Positions 8,253 through 16,440 of a DNA stretch of 64,000 nt are shown here, piece by piece (within the stretch, counting starts at the first letter, position 1; every line of letters begins with the position of its first letter). Under the pieces are notes generated by a model. The model searched no databases. It saw only the letters and a program-made list of their open reading frames with translations, and had not been told where the DNA came from. The position numbers and the translations under genes are program-made. This DNA is from Rhodobacteraceae bacterium HTCC2083 (GTDB lineage Bacteria; Pseudomonadota; Alphaproteobacteria; Rhodobacterales; Rhodobacteraceae), in the NCBI GenBank assembly GCA_000156115.1, contig DS995276.1, positions 3,309,274 to 3,373,273 on the forward strand. The letters run 5' to 3'.

Positions 8253-9252
8253 TTGCCCTTTGTCCAATTGCTCACAAATCCTCCTAAGTATTGCTCTTTA
8301 CTTTGGGGATTGCCGGACCTGACATATACTTTGGTTGGTCAATTTATTTCGAAGATACTGAGGATATTATTTTTACTAGATTCATTAGGCCTGTCTGCGG
8401 GCGCGATGTTCATTGGAACATCTGGCGATGACTAAATTACCGGAACAACTGATGACGACAACATAGGCGCTGCTGCAAGTAATGACTCAGTTTAAGGCGT
8501 TGGTGGCAACGATTATATTTTCGGCAACACCGGTGAATTTTGGGATCGAAGGCGATGACACGTTGCTTGGTGGTGCCGGCAATGATGTTCTTAAAGGCGA
8601 CGCTGATAATAATCCCATTAAAACAGGTCTAGGCAACGACGAAGCCTTCGGAGAGGATGGCGACGACGGTATCACCAATCGCGGTGGCTTTAATGAAATG
8701 CACGGCGATCTTGGTGACGACACACTGAATGCCGGCTTTGAAGGCGGCATTCTATATTGCGGTGACGGCGACGATAGCATGACGGGCGCACATTTCGGTT
8801 TGGGTGGCGCGGACGATGATTAGTTGTTTGGTGGCGATGACATTGTCGTGCTTCAATAAGGATATTCACAACAAGTCTTTGGCGGAACAGGGAATGATTA
8901 AATCTTCAACTTCGGCGATATCTATTCAGGCTTTGGCGGAACCGGCGCGGACGAATTTTTCCTATCCGCAGATCCAGCCGACGTTGGCATCATCCGTATT
9001 GAAGACTTCAACGAGCTAGAGGATTCCTTGATTGTCATGCATCCAGATGATCACATGCCAGATCCCTCGGATGTGTCTCTCTTGCCTACTAACGCAGGCG
9101 ACTATATCCAAGTTTTTTATAACAACCCTGATAGGACATTCGTGCCTTTGGCGGAAATCCCAACAGGAAGTTTATTTGCGGGCGACCAAGAGAATTTTGA
9201 ACTACACATCCGCTTCGTCCCTCTCTCCACCTATGTATATTTGCAACTGTGA
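8253..9252 (+). pseudogene. Decayed RTX (haemolysin-type) calcium-binding protein gene
   Basis: Two linked frames encode glycine/aspartate-rich nonapeptide repeats, such as GIEGDDTLLGGAGNDVLKGD, GEDGDDGI, GDLGDDTLN, CGDGDDSMTG and VFGGTGND. After the repeats the frame runs to TAG/TAA-free sequence ending FVPLSTYVYLQL (stop near 9252). The frame is broken by stops at 8433, 8493, 8821, 8857 and 8899, and by one frameshift near 8536-8542, where an extra T in a TTTT run shifts GNTGEF into GIEGDD. RTX repeats bind calcium and fold outside the cell after type I secretion. No secretion genes are adjacent. The N-terminal boundary is uncertain; I took the first ATG in frame. Confidence 0.75.
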
Positions 9253-9281
9253 GCGTCCCCTGACAGCAAAGCCCCTAAGGT

Positions 9282-10085
9282 CTATGACGCGCGTGCAAAC
9301 CCAAGGTCATTTGCACCATTCATAAAAGCCTGGCGCGACATGCTGTCTTGGTTGAATGTGCAAAAGCTGTTTTCTTCAACACATTGCCAATCAGGCTCGT
9401 CTTGCAAGGGTTCTGACACAACGATCCAACCGTCATCCAAAGCACGTCTTCGAAAATAGAGTGACGGTGCATTACCGTTGCTGGCATAGCGTAGCGCGTA
9501 AAGCGTTTCGCCGTCACTAAACGCCAAAGTCATGCGCAATCGTGCAGGGATATTTTGTGCAACCGCAAGCTCTTCCACGATCTGCGCAGTACGGAGCAAA
9601 GCGTAATGAGGATCCCGCTCCAGCCCCTGCCCCAAAGCGATCAAAAACAGCGCCTCGCTGTCCGTCGCTCCTTTTCGCGAGAGATAAAGCTGATCTGGTA
9701 TCGCCATATCAAAGTGCTTACGCATCTGCTCGAATCCGCTGATTTGACCATTGTGCATGAAACTCCACCGGTCATAAGCAAAGGGATGACAATTATTGCG
9801 ACTGATGGCTGTTCCTGTGGAGGCCCTTACGTGGGCTAAGAACAGACGAGATTTCACCTGCTCCGACACTGACTTAAGGTTTGGGTCAGACCATGCAGGA
9901 AACACATCACGGTAAAGCCCCGGTTCGCGGCGATGCGCATACCATGCAATGCCAAAGCCGTCAGCATTGATACTGGTCTTACACTCCTCAGCCTCACGCG
10001 CTTGCACAATCAGCGAATGTTTCGGTGCACTCACCAAATCCGCGATGTAGATTGGCGAACCAATATAGGCGGCCCAGCGGCACAT
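9282..10085 (-). CDS. Class II glutamine amidotransferase (YafJ/EgtC-like)
   Basis: A 267-residue protein starting MCRWAAYIGSP. The N-terminal cysteine (residue 2) is the Ntn-hydrolase nucleophile of class II glutamine amidotransferases. Family features follow: NADGFGIAWY, SRLFLAHVRASTGTAISRNNCHPF and RWSFMHNGQISG. Such stand-alone domains release ammonia from glutamine or gamma-glutamyl substrates, but most have no assigned physiological substrate. The gene lies next to, and four bases from, the DUF6356 gene on the same strand, probably sharing a transcript. No ergothioneine genes are nearby, so an EgtC role is not supported by context. Confidence 0.85.
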   Translation of the reverse strand: MCRWAAYIGSPIYIADLVSAPKHSLIVQAREAEECKTSINADGFGIAWYAHRREPGLYRDVFPAWSDPNLKSVSEQVKSRLFLAHVRASTGTAISRNNCHPFAYDRWSFMHNGQISGFEQMRKHFDMAIPDQLYLSRKGATDSEALFLIALGQGLERDPHYALLRTAQIVEELAVAQNIPARLRMTLAFSDGETLYALRYASNGNAPSLYFRRRALDDGWIVVSEPLQDEPDWQCVEENSFCTFNQDSMSRQAFMNGANDLGFARAS

Positions 10086-10089
10086 CTAT

Positions 10090-10296
10090 TCAGTTCCCGC
10101 GATTATGTGTACGCGCATAAAGCTTGGCGATGATCTTGCTCGCCGTCTTTTCACACGCCGCCGGAATGAACGCATGCAAAAGTGCCGCGCCACAGGCAAA
10201 CCCCAGCAACCCCGCGAAGCGCAACGCAAAAGCCATATGCTCAAAGTAACTTTCTTCTACGCTTTCAGGATGTTCGATAAAGATCCGGTGAAACAT
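10090..10296 (-). CDS. DUF6356 family small membrane protein
   Basis: A 68-residue protein, MFHRIFIEHPESVEESYFEH and onward, with one hydrophobic stretch (AGLLGFACGAALLHAFIPAA) and a basic tail. The HPESVEESYxEH start and the HAFIPxxCEKTAS segment are characteristic of the DUF6356 family, small alphaproteobacterial proteins of unknown role. The ATG at 10296 was chosen because the family begins here; longer frames upstream add unrelated residues. It lies upstream of the class II amidotransferase on the same strand and divergent from the Lrp regulator. Confidence 0.75.
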   Translation of the reverse strand: MFHRIFIEHPESVEESYFEHMAFALRFAGLLGFACGAALLHAFIPAACEKTASKIIAKLYARTHNRGN

Positions 10297-10415
10297 GTAG
10301 ACACTCCATTCTGTTGGTTTTGAACAATATGCGCCATGTCCGCCGCGATATGTTCCCAAATCACCACGCTATTTTATGATTGATTGGGACAAACTCCCAT
10401 AATATAGCAAATAGT

Positions 10416-10871
10416 ATGGATATTGATCAAACAGACCGACGCATCCTCAAACATCTTCAAGAAAATTGCGACATCTCCTTAGACGCGCTCGGGAGTGCGG
10501 TGAACTTGTCGCGCAATGCGTGTTGGCGCCGGATCAAACTACTCGGCGAGGCAGGTATCATCAAACGCAAGGTCACGCTCCTTGATGCGGAGGCGCTTGG
10601 GCTCGGCTTGAATGTCTTCATCCAGGTGCGCACCGATCAACATGACTCCAATTGGTCCACCAAGTTTGCGCGCGCCACCAAAGTGATGCCCGAAATTCAA
10701 GGGGTTTACCGCATGTCCGGTGATCTGGATTATCTAATCCGCGCGCGCGTGGCTGATATGAAAGATTACGATCGTCTCTATCAAAAGCTGACCGCTTCTG
10801 TTCCATTGGCAGATGTGTCCGCCAGCTTTGTGATGGAAGAGATCAAGGACACCACCGCCCTGCCCATTTGA
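10416..10871 (+). CDS. Lrp/AsnC-family transcriptional regulator
   Basis: A 151-residue protein. It has an N-terminal winged helix-turn-helix (MDIDQTDRRILKHLQENCDI, then LGSAVNLSRNACWRRIKLLGEAGIIKRK) and a C-terminal RAM/AsnC ligand-binding domain (VYRMSGDLDYLIRARVADM). Such regulators form octamers or dimers and respond to amino acids. The ATG at 10416 gives the canonical start. Eleven bases separate its stop from the SMR-exporter gene, so it probably controls and is co-transcribed with that exporter. The effector is unknown. Confidence 0.9.
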   Translation: MDIDQTDRRILKHLQENCDISLDALGSAVNLSRNACWRRIKLLGEAGIIKRKVTLLDAEALGLGLNVFIQVRTDQHDSNWSTKFARATKVMPEIQGVYRMSGDLDYLIRARVADMKDYDRLYQKLTASVPLADVSASFVMEEIKDTTALPI

Positions 10872-10882
10872 AAGGACACTCA

Positions 10883-11218
10883 ATGCCGATCCATTACCTC
10901 GTTTTGCTCCTCGCAGTTTTGAGCGAAACCATTGGCACGGCTGCGCTGCAAGCCAGCCAGCAATTCACAAAGTTCTGGCCCTCGGTGGTCGTGGTGATTG
11001 CCTATGCAATCAGCTTTTACTTTCTGTCCATAGCCCTGCGCGCTATCCCGCTGGGGATCGCATACGCCTTCTGGTCCGGCCTTGGCATCGTATTTATCGC
11101 GGGCATCGGTTATTTGCTCTATGGCCAAAAACTCGACCTGCCCGCGATACTAGGCCTCGGCATGATCTTAAGCGGAATTCTCGTGATTCATTTGTTCTCA
11201 AACACATCAACGCACTAA
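10883..11218 (+). CDS. Small multidrug resistance (SMR/EmrE-like) exporter
   Basis: A 111-residue, four-helix inner-membrane protein. The membrane-embedded glutamate of the first helix is present in LLAVLSETIGTAAL (E14 in EmrE numbering), and the SMR signature ALRAIPLGIAYAFWSGLG is clear. These proteins form antiparallel dimers that exchange protons for quaternary ammonium compounds or guanidinium. The Lrp-type regulator directly upstream suggests control by an amino-acid-like effector rather than constitutive drug export. An inverted repeat after the gene (11243-11276) may end the transcript. Confidence 0.9.
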   Translation: MPIHYLVLLLAVLSETIGTAALQASQQFTKFWPSVVVVIAYAISFYFLSIALRAIPLGIAYAFWSGLGIVFIAGIGYLLYGQKLDLPAILGLGMILSGILVIHLFSNTSTH

Positions 11219-11242
11219 CGGATTCTGGCCCTAAAATACCTC

Positions 11243-11276
11243 GGGGTGCTCATCTAAATAGACAGGACAGCACCCC
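11243..11276. terminator. Inverted repeat between convergent genes
   Basis: GGGGTGCT (11243-11250) and AGCACCCC (11269-11276) form a perfect 8-bp stem around an 18-base loop, between the SMR gene and the oxidoreductase gene that converge here. No T-run follows on either strand. It also belongs to a family of AAATAC-C-GGGG sequences seen after other genes in the window. Confidence 0.45.
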
Positions 11277-11283
11277 ATTCGCT

Positions 11284-12156
11284 CTAACCCATCGCGCGCA
11301 AACGCTTGATCAAACTTGACGTATCCCAGCGCCCGCCACCTAACTTTTGCACGTCTTTGTAAAACTGATCAACCAATGCAGTAACAGGTAGGCTCGCCCC
11401 AACCTCATCGCTCGCATCAAGACAAATACCCAGATCTTTGCGCATCCAATCCACTGCGAACCCATGCTCAAATTGATCGTCGAGCATCGTCTCATAGCGG
11501 TTCGCCATCTGCCAAGACCCAGCTGCACCTTGCGAAATCACTTCGACAACTGCGCGCCCATCAAGCCCAGCTTTTTCCGCAAAATGAAGTGCTTCGGACA
11601 AGCCTTGCACCAAACCTGCAATCGCTATCTGATTGCACATTTTGGTCATTTGGCCTGCACCACTTTCGCCAATGTGGCGGCACATCTTAGAATAAGCCGC
11701 CATCACAGGCTCTGCGCGCGCGTATGCGTCTTCATCACCGCCACACATAATTGACAGCGCGCCGTTCTCAGCCCCTGCTTGCCCCCCTGAAATCGGCGCA
11801 TCGACAAAACTGATCTGCGCTGTCTCCGCAGCTTTATACAGCTCCGCCGTAACTTTCGCAGAAACTGTCGTGTGATCCACAAAGACCGCACCACTATCCA
11901 TGCCAGCAAATGCGCCCGTTTCGCCCAAACACACAGAGCGCAGATCATCATCATTGCCAACGCAGGCAAAAACGAACTCTGCACCCTGCGCTGCATCGCG
12001 CGGGGTGTTCGCGCTTTGGCCGCCATTCTCCTCTGCCCAAGCCTGTGCTTTCCCAAGTGTGCGATTATAAACTGTGACCTCGTGACCGGCTTTCACCAAA
12101 TGTGCAGCCATGGGAAATCCCATCACACCAAGACCCAAGAATGTGCATTTTGCCAT
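11284..12156 (-). CDS. NAD(P)-dependent beta-hydroxyacid dehydrogenase (3-hydroxyisobutyrate dehydrogenase / tartronate semialdehyde reductase-like)
   Basis: A 290-residue enzyme with an N-terminal Rossmann domain (CTFLGLGVMGFPMAAHLVKAGHEV), the substrate-binding block FVDAPISGGQAGAENGALSIMCGG, and the catalytic lysine region GAGQMTKMCNQIAIAGL. These define the beta-hydroxyacid dehydrogenase family, which includes MmsB (valine catabolism) and GlxR/GarR (glyoxylate/glycerate pathway). Nothing adjacent selects between these substrates. MAK at 12156 is preferred to an upstream ATG at 12177 because it carries AGGGAAAA at good spacing and begins directly at the Rossmann strand. Confidence 0.85.
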   Translation of the reverse strand: MAKCTFLGLGVMGFPMAAHLVKAGHEVTVYNRTLGKAQAWAEENGGQSANTPRDAAQGAEFVFACVGNDDDLRSVCLGETGAFAGMDSGAVFVDHTTVSAKVTAELYKAAETAQISFVDAPISGGQAGAENGALSIMCGGDEDAYARAEPVMAAYSKMCRHIGESGAGQMTKMCNQIAIAGLVQGLSEALHFAEKAGLDGRAVVEVISQGAAGSWQMANRYETMLDDQFEHGFAVDWMRKDLGICLDASDEVGASLPVTALVDQFYKDVQKLGGGRWDTSSLIKRLRAMG

Positions 12157-12263
12157 CGGCTTTTCCCTTCGCATCAATTACCCTAAACGGTGTGTCGAAC
12201 ACTGCGCGCAAAAACAAGGGCTTTGCACCTAAATGCCGCAGACATTGAAGGAGACGCGAGAAA

Positions 12264-14735
12264 ATGGTGATGATTTTTCGTTGGACGCTGCGCCTTACCG
12301 GCGGCGCGATCATCGCTGCACTCTTGATGGCTGTTCTCGCTTATTTTCTCGCAGCACGCTCGCTTCCTGAATACACTAAAACGCTGAAAGTTGAGGGGAT
12401 CACCGCCTCTGTCGAGATTGTGCGCAACAACGCGAATGTGCCCCATATCTTTGGTGAAACCGACACAGACGTCTTCTTTGGCCTTGGTTATGCCCATGCT
12501 CAGGACCGGCTTTGGCAAATGACGATGCTGCGCAGAACCGCACAAGGACGCTTGTCCGAGGTGTTTGGAAAACGCACCTTAAGCGTCGACACTTTGTTGC
12601 GCCGCCTCGATATTTACCGCCTCGCAAGCGTGTCTGTTGCCAGTCAGGATGCGCGCACCAGCGATGCGCTGTCTGCCTATGCCGCAGGTGTGAACATGCG
12701 CATTACAGAGATCAACAATAGATCTTTGGGCCGTGGCGCCCCTGAGATGTTCCTCTTCGGCGCTCCGATTTCACCTTGGCGCCCAGCGGATTCTCTTGCG
12801 GTGACCAAGCTGATGGCGTTGCAGCTCTCAGGCCATTTGCAAGACGAGGTTCTGCGCGCGCGCACGTCTTTGGTGCTTCCCGATGAAGCACGCTTGTCAG
12901 ACATCTTGCCCGACATGCCCGGCACTGGGGTTGCCGCTTTGCCCAAATACGCCACACTTTTTGATCAACCTTTACCGCAATACGCTGAGGCCTCTACGCA
13001 AAGAAACCCGCTGCATCCAGTGCCCCCACGCGGCCTTGGTGGTGCCTCCAACGCATGGGCCGCCGCGCCTTCGCGTTCCGCCTCTGGTGGGACAATCTTG
13101 GCGAATGATCCCCACCTTGGCTTTACCGCCCCCGCGATCTGGTACCTCGCGCGTCTCGAACTTGCCGCCGGTGGCGTAATTGGTGGCACAATCCCCGGCA
13201 TGCCCGTGGTTCTTGCGGGGCGCAGCGCGACCATTGGTTGGGGCATCACCTCCAGTTATCTCGATGATCAGGATCTGTTCATTGAACAACTCAATCCCGA
13301 GAACCCCGAAGAGTACCGCACTCCCAACGGATTCAAACCTTTTGAGACCCGTAAGTCGATCATCAATATCAAAGATGCGGAGCCCGTCACACTCACCCTG
13401 CGCTGGAGCGACAATGGCCCTGTTTTGTCGGGTTCAGACTTCTCGCTTTCTACGATTACACCTCAAGGGCACGTTGCTGCGCTAGCGTGGACAGCGCTTA
13501 GCCCGCGCGACACTTCACTCAGTGCGGCGATGGGGATCATGCAATCCGCAGATGTACACAGTGCTTTGATCAGCACAGAAGCCTACATCGCACCTTCACA
13601 GAATTTGACTCTCGTAGATAAAGACAAGATTGCGCTCAAACTCATTGGCGCGATGCCTCAACGCAACGCCAATCACCAAAGCAAAGGCCGTATGCCTAGC
13701 CCCGGCTGGATCGCAGACAACAGATGGCAAGGCCTGTTTCCTGCGCCAACCAACCCGCGCTTCCTTGATCCCGAAGGCGGTATTCTTGGCAATACTAACA
13801 ACAAGCTGGTGCAGCGCTCTTTCCCCGCGCACGTGTCCTATGAATGGGGCGACAGTCAACGCATACAAAGATGGCAACGCTTAATGCAGAACCGTCAGGT
13901 GCATACGCGCGATAGCTTTATCGAAGCGCAGCTCGACACGGTCAGCGTTACGGCGCGCACTTTACTGCCCTTGATCGGAGCAGATCTGTGGTTCACGGGC
14001 GAGCCTGCACCAAACGGAACACCCGAGCGTAAACGCCAGATTGCATTAGAACTCTTGGCCAATTGGACGGGTGAAATGAACGAACACCTGCCCGAACCCC
14101 TCATCTACTCAGCCTGGCTGCACGCGTTGCAAGGTCGCTTAATACAGGATGAACTTGGCCCACTCTCGAAAGAATTTAAACACGTCGAACCTCTATTTAT
14201 AGAACGCGTCTTTCGCAACATTAACGGTGCAGCGGAGTGGTGCGATATCTTGCAATCCTCCCCGAAAGAAACCTGCACCGATGTTGCGCGCATCTCGCTC
14301 GATGAGGCGATCTTGTGGTTAGAGGAAAACTATACGATTGACCTCGTCTCCTTGCGCTGGGGCGATGCACATCAGGCGACCCATGACCATGCGGTCTTAG
14401 GCGAGGTTCCCGTGCTGCGTTATTTCGTCAATATCCGCCAATCGACTTCCGGTGGGGACAACACGCTGATGCGCGGGCGCACGAAAGGTGGTGAAGGCAC
14501 GGAGGCGTTCTTGAACGTGCACGGCGCCGGGTATCGTGGCGTTTATGATTTCACCGATCCCGACAGCTCGCTGTTTGTGATCTCGACAGGCCAGTCAGGG
14601 CATCTGTTTTCACGCCACTACGACGATCTCGGCACGCTTTGGCGGCGTGGTGAATATATTCCGATGTCACTAGATGAAGGCCTTGCACGCGCGGCAGCCG
14701 TCGGCATCACAACGCTGATCCCAGAAGGAAACTGA
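12264..14735 (+). CDS. Penicillin acylase family Ntn-hydrolase (possibly acyl-homoserine-lactone or N-acyl amide acylase)
   Basis: An 823-residue precursor anchored or exported by an N-terminal hydrophobic helix (LTGGAIIAALLMAVLAYFLA). Autocatalytic cleavage in this family exposes a serine. Here it is in GGASNAWAAAP, Ser262, followed by the typical GGTILANDPHLGF. Other family blocks: GYAHAQDRLWQMTMLRRTAQGRLSE, GVIGGTIPGMPVVLAGRSATIGWG, and a C-terminal GAGYRGVYDF region with a final STGQSGHLFSRHYDD. The enzyme hydrolyses amide bonds between an acyl group and an amine in the periplasm. Known substrates range from beta-lactams to quorum-sensing acyl-homoserine lactones. It is monocistronic, and the start ATG follows GGAGACGCGAGAAA. 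Confidence 0.88.
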   Translation: MVMIFRWTLRLTGGAIIAALLMAVLAYFLAARSLPEYTKTLKVEGITASVEIVRNNANVPHIFGETDTDVFFGLGYAHAQDRLWQMTMLRRTAQGRLSEVFGKRTLSVDTLLRRLDIYRLASVSVASQDARTSDALSAYAAGVNMRITEINNRSLGRGAPEMFLFGAPISPWRPADSLAVTKLMALQLSGHLQDEVLRARTSLVLPDEARLSDILPDMPGTGVAALPKYATLFDQPLPQYAEASTQRNPLHPVPPRGLGGASNAWAAAPSRSASGGTILANDPHLGFTAPAIWYLARLELAAGGVIGGTIPGMPVVLAGRSATIGWGITSSYLDDQDLFIEQLNPENPEEYRTPNGFKPFETRKSIINIKDAEPVTLTLRWSDNGPVLSGSDFSLSTITPQGHVAALAWTALSPRDTSLSAAMGIMQSADVHSALISTEAYIAPSQNLTLVDKDKIALKLIGAMPQRNANHQSKGRMPSPGWIADNRWQGLFPAPTNPRFLDPEGGILGNTNNKLVQRSFPAHVSYEWGDSQRIQRWQRLMQNRQVHTRDSFIEAQLDTVSVTARTLLPLIGADLWFTGEPAPNGTPERKRQIALELLANWTGEMNEHLPEPLIYSAWLHALQGRLIQDELGPLSKEFKHVEPLFIERVFRNINGAAEWCDILQSSPKETCTDVARISLDEAILWLEENYTIDLVSLRWGDAHQATHDHAVLGEVPVLRYFVNIRQSTSGGDNTLMRGRTKGGEGTEAFLNVHGAGYRGVYDFTDPDSSLFVISTGQSGHLFSRHYDDLGTLWRRGEYIPMSLDEGLARAAAVGITTLIPEGN

Positions 14736-14780
14736 ATACTTCCTATCTCCAAAAATATTCTCGCCGAAGGCTCTTAACTT

Positions 14781-16052
14781 TTAGATCGTCTGAAACTGCG
14801 CACGATCTTTGGCTTTCCAACGCAGATCCAATTCGAACCCATTTTCACCCTGACGTTCCGCTTCGACCAAAGACCGCTCAAAGAGCCAAGCGCGTTTTCT
14901 GCCCTCAGAATAGGGCAAGACCAACGTTTCGGTTATAATTTCGCCTTCTAGCGCCTCCTCGACAGCGACCACAAAGTCCTGCATCCCATAGCCCGAGATT
15001 GACGATACCGCGATCACATCATCATGCCGCGCCGCGCGGGCCAGAACCGCGTCTTTGTCGTCAGGCTCCAGCAAATCAATCTTATTCCAGACTTCGATCT
15101 GCTTGGCGCCTTCGCCGACCCCGAGGGAGGTGAGAATTGCGCGCACGTCAGTCGCCTGCTCTTCCGTGCCCTCGTGTGAGATATCGCGCACATGTACGAT
15201 GAGATCGGCAGCCAAAACCTCTTCCAGCGTCGCGCGAAACGAGGCGACAAGCTCCGTCGGGAGATCAGAAATAAAACCAACCGTATCTGATAAAATAACC
15301 TGCGGCCCATCGGGTAACTCAACCGCACGCATAGTTGGGTCAAGCGTAGCGAACAACATGTCTTTAGCAAAGACCTCTGCGCCCGTAAGACGATTAAACA
15401 AGGTGGACTTGCCCGCGTTCGTGTACCCCACAAGCGCAACGATCGGGAACGGCACTTTGGCGCGTGCTTCGCGATGCAAGGCGCGGGTTTTCACCACTTT
15501 GGAGAGCTTACGGCGCAAGCGCACAAGTTGGTCATCGATCGCACGCCGATCAGATTCGATCTGCGTTTCACCGGGACCACCAACGAAGCCAAGACCGCCA
15601 CGCTGACGTTCTAAGTGGGTCCAAGCGCGTACAAGCCGTGTGCGTTGATAGCTCAAAGCGGCCATTTCGACCTGCAGCACACCCTCGCTAGTGCGCGCGC
15701 GATCCGAGAAAATCTCAAGGATAAGGCCCGTTCGATCCAGCAGCTTTACGCCCCAAGCCTTCTCAAGATTGCGTTGCTGAACTGGCGTCACTGGCCCATC
15801 AATCAGAACCAGATCCACTTCTTCAGCATCAAACAGCTGATGCAACTCTTCGATCTTACCCTTACCAAACAGCATACCAGAATGCGCTTTGGGCAAACGC
15901 ACAATTATGTCGCCAAAGACCTCAAGCCCTGGCAAAGCTTCAGCCAAAGCCACGGCCTCTGCCAAAGCAGGTTCAGGCAGTCGACGATCATTGTTACTTT
16001 TTATGTCAGGATGCAGCACCCATGTACGGGTGATCGCGGGATCATGCCCCAT
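14781..16052 (-). CDS. hflX: GTPase HflX
   Basis: The 423-residue protein has an N-terminal HflX domain (DLVLIDGPVTPVQQRNLEKAWGVKLLDRTGLILEIF) with a coiled region. Its G domain carries P-loop GYTNAGKSTLFNRLTG, DTVGF and NKID. The GGPGETQIESDRR motif is specific for HflX, a ribosome-associated GTPase that splits stalled or heat-damaged 70S ribosomes. Its ATG overlaps the hfq stop codon in a TAATG arrangement, the order also found in many proteobacteria, so it is translated from the hfq message. Confidence 0.97.
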   Translation of the reverse strand: MGHDPAITRTWVLHPDIKSNNDRRLPEPALAEAVALAEALPGLEVFGDIIVRLPKAHSGMLFGKGKIEELHQLFDAEEVDLVLIDGPVTPVQQRNLEKAWGVKLLDRTGLILEIFSDRARTSEGVLQVEMAALSYQRTRLVRAWTHLERQRGGLGFVGGPGETQIESDRRAIDDQLVRLRRKLSKVVKTRALHREARAKVPFPIVALVGYTNAGKSTLFNRLTGAEVFAKDMLFATLDPTMRAVELPDGPQVILSDTVGFISDLPTELVASFRATLEEVLAADLIVHVRDISHEGTEEQATDVRAILTSLGVGEGAKQIEVWNKIDLLEPDDKDAVLARAARHDDVIAVSSISGYGMQDFVVAVEEALEGEIITETLVLPYSEGRKRAWLFERSLVEAERQGENGFELDLRWKAKDRAQFQTI

Positions 16053-16291
16053 TAGTTTGCGTCTTCGCCCTCATAAAGGGAGATCGGCTGACTTGGCATA
16101 ATAGTCGAAATCGCATGCTTATAAACCAGCTGAGACTGACCATCACGGCGCAAAAGAACGCAGAAATTGTCAAACCAAGTGATGACGCCTTGCAGCTTCA
16201 CACCGTTGATCAAAAAGACCGTGACCGGAACTTTGGTTTTGCGAACATGGTTAAGAAATGCGTCTTGCAGATTTTGTCTATCGTTGGCCAT
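16052..16291 (-). CDS. hfq: RNA chaperone Hfq
   Basis: A 79-residue protein with Sm1 ([43 protein letters not shown]) and Sm2 ([11 protein letters not shown]) motifs. The length fits the short alphaproteobacterial form that lacks a long C-terminal tail. Hfq hexamers help small RNAs pair with mRNAs and thereby control nitrogen, iron and stress genes. It is placed between trkH and hflX, its customary alphaproteobacterial position, and overlaps hflX by one base. Confidence 0.98.
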   Translation of the reverse strand: MANDRQNLQDAFLNHVRKTKVPVTVFLINGVKLQGVITWFDNFCVLLRRDGQSQLVYKHAISTIMPSQPISLYEGEDAN

Positions 16292-16440
16292 TGGGGCATG
16301 CCTTTATTCTTGCGTTATTATTTTTGGGCGCAGCGTTGCGCGCTTCAGTGAGCGCGGTCCATTTCGAATAAGGTATGAAGACTGACAGCGCGAGTTTCCA
16401 GCGCTTTTTTTAACTCGAGGCCATAAATTGAAAAGCCGCG

